From Saccopteryx bilineata (Eukaryota; Chordata; Mammalia; Chiroptera; Emballonuridae): a stretch of 64,000 nt of DNA. How positions within the stretch are numbered: position 1 is the first letter of the stretch; the number at the start of each line of letters is the position of its first letter. A model generated the notes under the pieces. That model searched no databases. It was not told the DNA's origin and worked only from the letters and a program-made list of their open reading frames with translations. The stretch is taken from positions 201,344,276-201,408,275 of the forward strand of contig NC_089492.1 in the NCBI RefSeq assembly GCF_036850765.1, in the 5' to 3' direction. This document shows positions 23,273-34,735 of this stretch, one piece after another. The position numbers and the translations under genes are program-made.

Positions 23273-26200
23273 ATGGCAATAAACAAGTATATATCAATAA
23301 TAATCTTAAATGTAAATGGATTAAATGATCCGATCAAAAGACACAGGATAGCTGCATGGATAAGAAAACAGGACCCAGGACCCATACATATGCTGTCTAC
23401 ACACCTTAAAGAGACACACCTTAAAACAAAAGATGCACATAGACTGAAGGTAAAAAAATGAAAAAAAATATTTCATGCAAATGGAAATGAAAAAAAAGCT
23501 GGGGTAGCAATATTTATATCAGACAAAATGGACTTTAAAACAAAGGCTATATTAAGAGATAAAAAAGGTCACTTCATAATGATAAAGGGAGCAATCCAAA
23601 TGGAAGATATAACCAGTATAAATATCTACGCACCTAACATAGAGCACCTAAATATATAAAGCAGACTTTGATGGATATAAAGGGCAAGATCAAGAGCAAT
23701 ACTATAATAGTAGGGCATTTCAATACCCCCCTAACATCACTAGATAGATCCTCAAGAAAGAAAATTAACAAAGAAACAGCAGACTTAAAGGACATACTAG
23801 ATCAACTCAATTTAGTCGATATCTTCAGAACCTTTCACCCTAACGCAGTAGAATATACATTATTTTCAAGTGCTCATGGTACATTCTCAAGGATAAACCA
23901 CATGTTAGGGCAAAAAAGCAGTCTCAACAAATTTAAGAAGATTGAAATCATATCAAGCATTTTCTCTGATCACAATGGCATGAAACTAGAAATCAACCAC
24001 AACAGAAAAACTGAAAAATAATCAAACACTTGGAAACTAAATAGCATGTTATTAAATAACGAGTGGGTTAACAATGAGATCAAAGAAGAAATAAAAAACT
24101 TTCTAGAAACAAATGATAATGAGCATACAATAACTCAAAATTTATGGGACACAGCAAAAGCAGTACTAAGAGGGAAATTCATAGCATTACAGGCATACTT
24201 TAAGAAGCTAGAAAAAGTTCAAATAAACAACTTAACCCTGCATTTAAAAGAACTAAAAAGGAACACGAGTAAAGCCCAGAAGTAGTAGAAGGAAGGAAAT
24301 AATAAAGATCAAAGCGGAAATAAATTACATAGAGGCTAAAGAAACAATACAGAGGATCAATGAAACCAGGAGCTGATTCTTTGAAAAGGTAAACAAGATC
24401 GATGAACCTTTAACCAGACTCACCAAGAAAAAAAGAGAGAGAACTCAAATAAATAAAATTAGAAATGAGAGTGGAGAAATAACAACTGACACAACAGAAA
24501 TACAAAAAAATTGTAAGAAAATAGAATGAAGAACTGTGTGCCAAAAAATTAGAAAACCTAGATGAAATGGACAAATTCCTTAAAACATATAAGATTTTAA
24601 AAATCAATCAGGAAGAATCAGAAAACCTAAACAGACCGATTACAACAAATGAGATCAAAACAGTTATCAAAAAACTCCCAATGAACAAAAGCCCGGGGCC
24701 TGATTGCTTCACAAGTGAATTCTACCAAATATTCAAAGAAGAACTACTCCTATCCTTCTCAAGCTATTTCAAAAAATTCAAGAGGAGGGAAGACTTCCAA
24801 GCTCCTTTTATTAGGCAAGCATAATTCTGATTCCAAAACCAGGCAAAGACAACACACAAAAAAGAAAATTATAGGCCAATATCCCTGATGAATCTAGATG
24901 CTAAAATCCTCAACAAAATATTAGCCAACTGGATCCAGCAATATATGAAAAAAATCATACACCATGATCAAGTGGGATTTATTCTGGGAAAGCAAGGCTG
25001 GTACGATATTAGCAAATCAATCAATGTGATTCATCACATAAACAAAAGGAAGGAGAAAAACCACATGATAATTTCAATAGATGTAGAAAAAGCATTTGAT
25101 AAAATCCAGCACCCATTCAGGATCAAAACTCTCAGCAAAGTGGGAATATAGGGAAACCTCAAAATGGTTTAGAAGAATAAACATCATTAAAATGTCTATA
25201 TTACCCAAAACAATTTATAAATTCAATGCAATACCAATTAAAATACTAATGACATACTTCAAAGATATAGAACAAATATTTCAAAAATTTATATGGAACC
25301 AAAAAGAACATGAATAGCCTCAGCAATCTTAAAAAGGAAGAATAAAGCAGGAGGTATCACACTTCCGGATATCAAGTTATACTACAAGGCCATTGTACTC
25401 AAAATAGCTTGGTACTGGCATAAGAACAGGCATATAGATCAATGGATCAGAACAGAGACCCAGAAATAAACCCACACCTTTATGGACTTTTGATATTTGA
25501 CAAAGGAAGTAAGAGCATACAATGGAATAAAGGCAGCCTCTTTAACAAATGGTGTTGGGAAAACTGGACAGCTACCTGCAAAAAATAAAACTACACCACC
25601 AACTTACACCATTCACAAAAATAAACTGAAAGTGGATAAAAGACTTAAATGTATGTTGTGAAACCATAAGCATCTTAGAAGAGAACATAGGCAGTAAGCT
25701 CTTCGACATCTCTCAAAGCAATGTATTTGCTGATTTATCTCCACGGACAAGTGAAATAAAGGACAGGATGAACAAATGGGACTATATCAAACTAAAAAGC
25801 TTTTGCACAGCTAGAGACAATATGAGCAAAATATAAAGACAAACCACACAATGGGAGAACTTATTTGACAATATGTCTGATAAGGGGTTAATAACCAAAA
25901 TTCATAAAGAACTTGTAAAACTCAACACTGGGAAGAAAAACAATCCACTCAAAAAACTGGGGGCGAAAGAAATGAATAGACACTTCTTCCAAAGAGGATA
26001 TACAGATGGCCAATAGGCAGATAAAAAAATATTCAACATCACTAATCATTAGAGAAATGCAAATTAAAACCACAGTGAGATATCACCTCACACAAGTCAG
26101 AATAGTGCTCATTAACAGAAGAACACATAATTGCTGGTGAGGATGTGAAGAAAAGGGAACCCTCCTGCATTGCTGGTGAGAATGCAGACTGGTGCAGCCA

Positions 26201-26580
26201 CTATGGAAAACAGTATGGAGATTCCTAAAAAAATTAAAAATTAAACTGCCTTTTGACCCAGCCATCCCACTCTTAGGAATATATCCCAAGAACACCACAT
26301 CATTGATTCAAAGGAAGAAATGCACCCCCATGTTTATGGCAGCATTGTTCACAATAGCCAAGATCTAGAAACAGCCCAAGTGTCTGTCAGTGGACAAGTG
26401 GATTAAAAAGCGGTGGTACATATACACAATGGAATACTATGGGGCCATGAAAAAGAAGGAAATCTTACCTTTTGCGACAACATGGATGGACCTGGAAACT
26501 ATTATGTTAAGTGAAATAAACCAGGCAGAGAAAGAAAAATATCATATGACCTCACTCATTTTCGGAATCCAATGAATAAT
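23273..26580 (+). pseudogene. L1 ORF2 (endonuclease-reverse transcriptase), decayed
   Basis: ATG 23273 opens an APE-type endonuclease (SIIILNVNGLNDPIKRHRIA, ETHL). Stops occur at about 23459 and 23657. The conserved metal-binding Asp expected in the G-D-F-N motif is His here (codon 23716-23718, reading VGHFNTPL), while SDHNGMKLEI is retained. Reverse-transcriptase motifs [20 protein letters not shown] and [15 protein letters not shown] are readable to about 25150. The frame then jumps to the thumb/C-terminal region ([20 protein letters not shown], 25165 on), so the FADD catalytic box and its surroundings are deleted. The C-terminal part, including the region around 26390 (DKWIKKRWYIYTMEYYGAMK), remains with frameshifts. 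Confidence 0.9.
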
Positions 26581-27464
26581 GTGACCTGAGGAATGGAATA
26601 GAGACAGAGATGGGATCAAAAGGACCAAAAGGAAAGCGAACAGAGGGAAAGGGGATGATAGGATGGGATAATCCTGGAGGGAAGGGGGGAGGACGTTGTG
26701 GATAGGGTGACAAGGAGGGACACTGGGGAGGGGCGGTGCATTCGGGGGGGGGGATACTAGAATCTATGTAAACACAATAAATTAAAATGAAAAAACAAAA
26801 CAAAAAACAAAACAAAACAGAAGTAGTTAGCTCTGTTGAGGAGTTTGAGCAGCGAGAGAGAGAGCAGTTAGGAGACCCAGGAAAGAGACTTGGGGGGGCA
26901 CAGAGGCTCAGTGGTCTCTCAAGACAGGCTCACTGCCACCCACTCCACAGCAGTCTTCACAGTGAAAGGAGGGAACCTGGGGGCAGGTGGGCAAGCCTCC
27001 TGGCAGCTGCAGCAGACAGGCCACACCCTGCTCTCCCCACTGGCCTCCAGCCTGCCCACCTCTATCCCTTCCCAAAAGCCGCTCATGCCGTTTGGAAACC
27101 ACTCCTCTTTGAAAGCTTGATGGGATTCTAGGAAGACTTTGTTTCTCTCCTCTCTGCTCTGCCTGGCCACAGCTCACACAGCTGTTGTTCAGGCTGTCTC
27201 TCGCCTCTGCATTTGCTATTCTACCTCCATGACAAGGGACCACAAGGGCATAGACCTCGTTGCATGGTCCTGTGTCCAGAGGGGAATGCAGCTGATGCTC
27301 CCAGAGCACTCTGTATTCTGAGTGTGTCACCAACCTGCTCGTGACCAAGTGACCATGAACTCAGTGTGCGCAGCTCCCACAGCCAAGATAGAGGCCACAG
27401 GCCAGGTGGGGTCAGGTCTCACCTGCAGGTCCTCAGGAGAACCTGGACACAGAGTGGGACCAGG

Positions 27465-27619
27465 CAGAGGCAGATTTAACAGTGGGCACACCGGGTGCGT
27501 GCCCTGGCCCCGACTTCTGAAGGACCCTACAAAACCCCGACTTGACACTTTTTTCTAATGTAAGGGGCCCAATATTTTCTTCTGCACCCGGGGCTTCAAC
27601 AGACCTTACTCTGCCTCTG
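27465..27619 (+). mobile_element. 155-bp hAT-type nonautonomous DNA transposon, copy 2
   Basis: Begins CAGAGGCAG and ends CTGCCTCTG (perfect 9-bp inverted termini). Flanked by GGACCAGG (27457-27464) and GGACCAGC (27620-27627), a 7/8 match to an 8-bp TSD. Same length as, and reverse-complement similar to, the element at 1262-1416. Confidence 0.82.
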
Positions 27620-27749
27620 GGACCAGCCCAGGCATCCGAGTGCTCCTCCTAGTTCTTCTAGAAGAATGGCACACTATCACAGGGTAGGGGCAGGGTAACT
27701 GGAATTAATATTGTTAAACAGGGAGGATTACATGCTAAGGTTGCCGTTC

Positions 27750-28118
27750 TATTTTTTAAAAGTGAGAATAGAAGAGATAAAGAGACAGACTCCCACATGC
27801 ACCCCAACCAAGATCTACCAGCAAGCTCTTCAAGGGCCAATGCTCTGCCTATCTGGGGCTATCTGTTGCTCAGCAACCAAGCTATTTTTGACACCTAAGG
27901 TGGAGGCTCCATGGAGCTATCCTCAGTACCTGGGGTCAATGCACTTGAACCAACTGAGCCACAGCTGAGGGAGAGGAAGAGAGAAAGAGAGAGAGAAGGG
28001 GAATGGGAGGGCTGGAGAAGCAGATGGGCACTTCTCCTGTGTGCCCTGACCAGGAATCTACTCCAGGACTTCCACATGCTGGGCCAACACTCTACCACTG
28101 AGCAAACTGGCCAGGGCC
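27750..28118 (-). repeat. Rhin-type SINE, antisense, diverged
   Basis: A-rich/T-rich start, GACAGACTCCCACATGCACC, GAGGCTCCATGGAGCTATCC, GGAGAAGCAGATGGGCACTT, and head complement CTACCACTGAGCAAACTGGC ending CCAGGGCC. TSDs not obvious. Confidence 0.85.
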
Positions 28119-28300
28119 ATGATAAGATTGCAATTCTTTACAGATTTTCCAGACTTGGCACCTGAGAAGCTTGAGGAATGTGTGTCCTGTTCTCTTGTCA
28201 CCTCCTCCCAATGCCATCATCCTCCCATTGAAGTAGGAAGGCCCTGCTAACCCAGTAAGATTTATAACAGAGCATTAATTCTTTTAAAATTGCTTCAAAG

Positions 28301-28695
28301 GCCTGACCAGCTGGTGGAGCAGTGAATAGAGCATCACATTAGGATGCAGAGGACCCAGGTGTGAGCCCCAAGATTGCCAGCTTGTGTGCGGGCTCATCTG
28401 GCTGGAGCATGGGGTCGCTGGCTTGAGTGTGGGATCATAGACATGACCCTATGGTTGATGGCTTGAGCTCAAAGGTCGCTGGCTTGAAGCCCAAGGTCGC
28501 TGGCTTGATCAAGGGGTCATTCGCTCTACCGGGGCCCCTTGATCAAGGCACATACTGTATGAGAAAGCAATCAATGAACAACTAAGGTGTTGCAATGAAA
28601 AATTGATGTTTCTTATCTTTCTCCCTTCCTGCCTGTCTGTCCCTATCTGTCCCTCTCTCTGACTCTATCTGTCTCACTAAAAACACAAAAAAATA
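28301..28695 (+). repeat. Long CCTGACC-type SINE with expanded internal repeat
   Basis: GCCTGACCAGCTGGTGGAGC head (A/B boxes mutated), then repeated units of the type GGTCGCTGGCTTGA (about 28420-28515), GAGAAAGCAATCAATGAACA and tail. 10-bp duplication TGCTTCAAAG (28291-28300, 28696-28705). Confidence 0.92.
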
Positions 28696-30654
28696 TGCTT
28701 CAAAGGCCATTAGGTCAAAAGGCCAGAAGGGCAGAGATAAGAAAAACTGGAACAGCCCTGCCCCTCCTCCCCTCAGGGGGTCTGTGCAGTTGTTTTGTCC
28801 AATTATGGTAAATTTGCCTTGTGTTCTGATTTCCAACAGACCTCTGGCTTTTCTGTGGGACACACATGGTGCTGCCACAAAGGATCAGATTAAATGCAAG
28901 GCACTCAGATAGTGTCTTTGTAACATGTGGCACCCTTCTGAAGGATTTCTGGAATGACACAAGAAATATTAGACCCTTTACTAATTACACAGGTATGCCA
29001 AATTCACGTACTTGCTGAATTTTTAGAAACAAGACAGAGGGATAGAATCCAACTTCATCCACAAAGAGGCAGCAGGTTGGGCAGTGATGTACTGAGGGGC
29101 AGCCTGCGTTAGTGGGGGACGTGCCTTCTGAAGCACAGGTACACATTGGAGCTACCATTCCCATCAGCACACGGCGCTGACAACATGCCAGGTTCTGACA
29201 GCAGCTTGCAAACTCTGTGGGCAATTTTGATTTTCTCCTTCTACTTGCGTGCTTAACACAGACAGGCTGCTTCCAGGAAATATGGGGTGCATGCCAGCCT
29301 GAGGACGACCTCAGAGATGCAGGCTCAGAAGGCCAGCTGGGTCCTCTGCTGCCACTGTCATTGCTGGTCACCACCCAGACCCTGGCCAGGCAACAAGCGT
29401 CTTCCTGAATAAGGGTCCTTCCTGATTTGGGCTTTCATCCAAGTCCAATCTTAATTTGGCAACTGCTTCTAAATTTTTCCCAGGAGGCACCACCCTGAGG
29501 TCCTGTGTGGTTGTTATTGTCATATAAAGATGATGAGAAGAGGATGGGATTTGAAAAACACTGAGGTCTCAGGGTCCAGGTGAACTTCTTCCTGTAGGTC
29601 CACAAATTCCATGGGTCTATGCTCTGCCTTTCTCTGAATCACCTGTTGGTGGAGAGGAAGAGAGCACACCACCGAGACCCCAGTGTATAACTGGCGATCC
29701 ACACTCTGACCCTGGAGTACTGCCAGGCTTCAGGTTCACCTGTGGCCAAGATCTCAGCCAAGGACAATGTTGGAAAGGTTTAACAAGTGCTCCCTGCAAA
29801 CAGCAGGATGAGTAATTCATGGGAACAGGTTAGTTTATCTTCTGTGACTTTACCCTTTCCTACTGGGGATGTGGAGGCTCATATGGTAGGGGGCCAGTGG
29901 AAAAGGAAGGCCCTAGACCCCATCCCGGCTCAACAGTGTCCTTCCTGACCCCTTGAGACTGGGTAGGGCCATGCACCTCGTTCTGACCAATGAGCTGTGG
30001 GAGAATCTGTGGGCAAATATGACACCTGTCACTTCTGGCTAAAACACTTAATGGCCCATGGGGAGCCTTCCGGAGGCCTCCTTCTGTCTGTCACATCAGC
30101 TGCAACGGTGGCAGTGGCAGGTCTGTCAGCCTGAGTTGTTGGACAAGGGGCTCTGGACTAGTGACTTTAGCCAAATGGCAAAGTACAGCTTTGTGTGAGA
30201 GAAACTGCTTCGGAGGCTCACGTCTGGATGCGCCCCTTCATCAGAGCACAGCCAGAGTCGGGTGGACATAGACACAGACTGCATAATGCGTGGTCAGAGC
30301 CGGGGCGGGGGCAGGGGCAAAGCAGAACCACAGCGAAGGGGTGTCTTGCTTCTAAAACAAATATGCAAATTATGCTCACTCTTTTATCAGTCTCTGAAAT
30401 GTGTATTTTCACAAAAAAATATACTGAGTTTGTTTTTTTAAAAAAATAAAGTGTTGTCTTAACTCTTTTGATAACTTTGGTAAGTTTTGACATGTGCACA
30501 TGCCTGTGACCTGTCACCATCATCGGGAGAGGCTGGTTGCTAGAACTACCATGCTTGCTCCAGCTGTTTGCAGTCCTTGGCTTGTTTATTCCGGGCTCTA
30601 AGAAACCACCGGTCTGCTTTCTGTCACTATAGATTAGTTTTCATTTTCTAAAAC

Positions 30655-32485
30655 AGAACACTTATGTATAAATCTAACAAAATATGTATGTATGAGGGTT
30701 ATAGAAGGAAAACATCAAAATTCTGACAAATGAAATTTAAAAAGAACTAAAATAAATGGAAAGATATTCCATATTTGTGAATAGGAAGACTCACTATTGA
30801 CGAGATACCAATTCCTCCTAATTTGATATATAGAAATTCAATGCAATCTTAGTCAATATCCCAATAAGTTATTTTGCAGATACTGACAAAGTGACTCTAA
30901 CGTGTATATGAAGAGGCAGAAGACCCAGAATAGCTGACACAATATCGGAGGAGAAGACCCAAGTTGGACAACTGACACTACTGACTTCAGTACTTACTAT
31001 AATGCTGCGATTAAGAAGATGGATGTACTGGAAAAATAGCCAACAGCTCAATGGAACATCATAGAGAGCCCACAAATAGACCTCTTATGCAAATATAGTC
31101 AAAAGACTTTCACAAAGTAGCAAAGGCAACATGATGGAGAAAATATAGTCTTTTCAATAGATAATGCTGGAACAACTGGACATCCACATACAGACTAAGA
31201 GAGATCTAGATACAGACCTTTAATTTTTCCTCAGAAAAATTAACTCAAAAGGGATCTTAGTGTACACTTAAATGTACAACTCCAAACTATAAAACTCCTA
31301 GCAGAGAATGTAGGGGGAACATCTTTGGTTTGGCAACAACTTTTAGATACAACACTAAAGGTATCTGATTCATGAAAATAATAGTTAATAAGTTGGGTTT
31401 TCATTAAAATGGAAAACTACTCTGTGAAAGAGCATGAATAGAATGAGAAGACAAGACACAGACTGGGAGAAAATATTTGCAAAAGGGAAATGTGACAAAG
31501 GGCTGTTACCCAAAGTACACAAAGAACTCAAACTCAGCCACCAGGAAACAAACCACCTTATTTAAAAGTGCAAAGCTCTGAGCACCTCACCAAAGAAGAC
31601 ACACAGAAGGCAAACAAGCCTATGAGAGAATGTCCAACATCCTATGTCAGCAGGAACCTGCAAATTAAAATAACAATGAAACACTACTAAACAACTACCA
31701 GGATGGCGAGAATCCAAAACATGATGATACCAGATGCTGGCGAGGAAGTGAACAGAAGTCTCATTTATGACTTGGTGGGAATGCAAAACAGTTCTACATT
31801 GGAAGAGGATTTTGACAATCTACTAAATTTAACACATTCTCTCTTTCCATATGATTCAGCAGTCACCTTCCTTAACATTTGTTTGAAAAAGCTGAAAACT
31901 CATGACCACACAAATCCTGCACACAAATGTTTATAGCTGTTTGATTTTTAATTGCCAAAACTTAGAAGCAACCAAGAATCCTTCAGAAGGTGCACGGATA
32001 TAAATATACTATGGCACACCCGTACAACGGAATATTATGTAATGATAAACACACTATCAAGCCATGAAAAGACATGATGGAACACTAAAATGTATGATAT
32101 GAAGTGAAAGAAGCCAGTTCTAGAGTATAGCCTTCCACCTAGAGTATAGTTTTCCTCCTAGAGTATAGCCTTCCACCTATATGACATTCTGAAAAAGGAA
32201 AAACCATAGAGGAAAAGATCAGAGGTTGCGAGCCACAGGGAGAGGGAGGGGTGGGCAGGCAGAGCACAGGGAATGTTTAGGGTGGTGAGACTACTCTGTG
32301 TGACACTGTAAGGATGTGTCTGTGGAGGCTCATCAACTGTAACAAAGGTTCCACTCTGGACTGGGGAGAAGTTTTGATCATGGGGGAGACTATGCAAGCA
32401 TATAGACAGGTGTATTTGGGAAATCTGTATTGTCTGATCACTTTTTCTGCAAGCCTAATATTGCTCTTAAAATAGTTTAGAAAAA
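30655..32485 (+). mobile_element. Old L1 (L1M-type) ORF2 3' half and 3' UTR relic
   Basis: AAATAAATGGAAAGATATTC, AAATTCAATGCAATC and CAATGGAACA follow the order of the L1 ORF2 C-terminal region; a G-rich 3' UTR (GGTTGCGAGCCACAGGGAGA) and an AT-rich end follow. Many indels; no open frame longer than about 77 codons. Confidence 0.8.
32120..32176. repeat. 19-bp tandem repeat, 3 copies
   Basis: CTAGAGTATAGCCTTCCAC at 32120 and 32158, with a variant copy between them at 32139. A local expansion in the old L1. Confidence 0.85.
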
Positions 32486-32568
32486 GCCTAAATAGCAGAA
32501 GGGCTGCTTTCAGAAGAGGAAATGGACTGGGAGGGGGCAGAGCTGCCCAAGTGGATCAACTCACAAGA

Positions 32569-32710
32569 TGCGTATTTATGTGTGTGAGTGTATGTGCACG
32601 TACACAAGTGTGGACATATGGGGTGCATATATATACATACATGTGAATGTATGCATGCATGTATTATGTGTGTCTGAGTGTGCATTTATATGCATGTATG
32701 TGTGTTGACT
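32569..32710. repeat. TG/TA-rich low-complexity tract
   Basis: Alternating purine-pyrimidine sequence dominated by TGTG, TATA and ATGCATG, a degenerate (TG)n microsatellite. Confidence 0.75.
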
Positions 32711-34400
32711 GTAGACTGTGACTCAACAAGAGGGTGAGTTTTTAAGCATCAAGGTTAAGTCCAGCCATAGACGAGGCTCTTTCATTAAAGAGTGAGCTCT
32801 CAGTCTGTAGAGGTATACTAGCAGAACCTGAGTGACCTTTCCTCAAGGATGTCACAGGCAGGACAGCGAGGCTGGTCAGGGGCTGGGTCCTCTCCACTCA
32901 GATGACATCGAAAGACCCTGTAGAGTGGGGCCCTGTGACTCCAGGGCACTCCTGTGTGAGGATCTCCTAGAGACTGCTCGCCGGGAGCACTTTCTTTAGG
33001 TGCCTTTCCTGATTCTGTGAGTGTTCACTGGCTGTCTTTCTGTGCGCCTCACTCTTGGGAACCCCGGAAACCCCACCCAGGGAATGTCATTAGCAACACA
33101 CTCAGGAGGGCAAAGACAGTGACAGTGTCACTCTCCAGGTTGATTCTTGCAAAGCTAACCCTGCCCAGTAATGAGCCACACTGGAGCTAGCCCTGTGCCA
33201 CAGGCAGGGAATTTGGGGGCAAAGAACCAGACATGTTTAGAGCTATTATGGCTCTTCCCTTCCTACGTTTTTTAAAATGTTTTTCTTAGCATTTCAGAGG
33301 CCCAGGAAAGATGTCCAAGCAAAGGGGGGACCACACCCTCACCTCTGCCACCTGACGAGACCCAGACACATCTCTTCCTAAGGCCACAGGTGGAGGGGAT
33401 TCAAAGAATATAATAACCAGCTCTCTGTGCTAATGACTGTTTTAAGTATATAAAAAAAAAGACATACGGAAAGGTAGTTTACTATTTCACGTATTTAACA
33501 CTTAACAATAAAAGAGGTACACAAAACTAGATTATGTACAAGACAAAGTTTTAAAATATTAATAAAAATATTAAATAATACCTGACAAAAAACAATAAAA
33601 CACCTATTTAAGGTATTTCCATATTTGCTTCTTGACTGGCATCCTCACTTGCCATTTTTCTCACCTATGGATGGAACAAACATTACTACGGGCGCTTAGA
33701 ATACACTGTTGCACAGATGAATGTTAAAAAAGAGTAAAGAATGTAAATTTGTGTTTACACATTGGACAGCTGCTCAGGTGCCCTCCTTAGAGAGAACCTT
33801 GATGACAAGTGCCATTTTAACCAGTTTGCTGAACTCAACAAAAAATTAGGTATCGGTTCTGCTGATCCGCTGCGACCCAGTGGAATCCTACCACTGGAGC
33901 AGATCAAAATCTAAGAGGTTTCCAAACAGACATGCAGACAAAGAGCAGGGCAACCACTCTACTGCACTAGGTGCCCAGGCATCCTCGTCACAAGGAGATG
34001 GAGGCATTGGCTGCTCAGCGCTCAGCAGCAGTGGCTGTTACAATGCCCATCCACACCAGCTGGCAGGGATCTAGCAGGAAGAATGCTGCTCTGACAGAAT
34101 GAGCACATCACAATGACTTCCCGATAGATGAACTAAAGCACCTAGAGGAGAAGACACAATTTTTCTGACCTGCATAGACGCCATCATTGGGCTTGGGTCG
34201 ACCATGTCAGCACCTGAGGCTTGTCTAAATTCCACTTCCACAACCAGCGGCTTTGCTAGTTGGTTTGCCTCCACATCTGCTGTGTGCCTGGTGCCAACCC
34301 TCAGAACTTAATTGTACAAAATGACCCTGGCGTCTGGTGCCGAAGAGTTACAATTACCTGCTGGGTCAGGGCCAGAGCTTGCCCAGGGCGGGCCACTTAC

Positions 34401-34735
34401 CTTCTCATTTTTCTTCTCATCTGGTCTGCACCCTGCGTTGGTGGGGCTGGAGGCTGACAGGTCACTGACGGTGCCTGCTTCAGCCTCCCCACTGAGGTTG
34501 CCGGCAGTGACATTAGGAGGTGTGATGGCTGATGCTGCTGACATGAGTGGGATGGCTGGCTGGGGGCACTGGGCCCCAGTGACAGGCTGCGCTGGGGGCT
34601 GGTGGAGGTGCTGCGGGGACACTATGGAGTGGTGCCTGAGGCTGGCGATGGGCAGGTGGGACGGGGAGTTCTGGGTGCGCAGGGGCGACACGGTGGCGGT
34701 GGGTCGGTTCTGAACCTGAGCAGAGCAGTGGGCAG
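34401..34735 (-). CDS. SH3RF3: SH3RF3 Ser/Pro-rich linker exon (335 nt)
   Basis: Read from 34735 to 34401, using an acceptor ending CCTCACTCCAG after a pyrimidine tract and a perfect GTAAGT donor. Two bases finish an Ala codon from the upstream exon; 111 codons follow, ending in phase 0. The translation contains RPTATVSPLRTQNSPS, IVSPQHLHQPP, AIPLMSAASAITPPN and SSPTNAGCRPDEKKNEK, which is characteristic SH3RF3 linker. It is rich in Ser, Pro, Thr and His with several PxxP motifs, so it may be disordered and offer SH3 or kinase sites (inference). A second in-frame AG nearer the TTCAG sequence was rejected as acceptor because only the 34735 start gives the correct phase and retains the conserved AAH-SAQ residues. 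An antisense open frame over this exon is judged a shadow. Confidence 0.92.

Larger units (their letters stand above)
20574..26819 (+). mobile_element. Near full-span L1, dead: stops, internal deletion, nested SINE
   Basis: Starts near GCAAGATGGCGATGAAGTAGG (YY1-type start) and ends in an A-rich tail. Flanks GAAGTAAAGTTAGC (20560-20573) and GAAGTAGTTAGC (26820-26831) look like a TSD with a 2-bp indel. A 5' UTR of about 1.38 kb carries CpG-rich stretches, followed by ORF1 (21955-23215), ORF2 (from 23273) and a G-rich 3' UTR. ORF1 has a premature TGA and a SINE; ORF2 has many stops and lacks its central RT segment. Same subfamily as the 14616 copy by 3' end. Confidence 0.93.
13131..34400 (-). 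other. SH3RF3: SH3RF3 intron, 21.3 kb, rich in repeats
   Basis: Runs from the GTAAGT donor at 34400 to the acceptor before 13130. It carries three L1 pieces, five SINEs, one 155-bp hAT copy, MIR/L2 relics and microsatellites, each listed separately. Stretches 13131-14604, 16440-18130, 18330-19740, 28710-30650 and 32720-34400 contain no gene signal; 33430-33650 is notably AT-rich. Confidence 0.85.
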
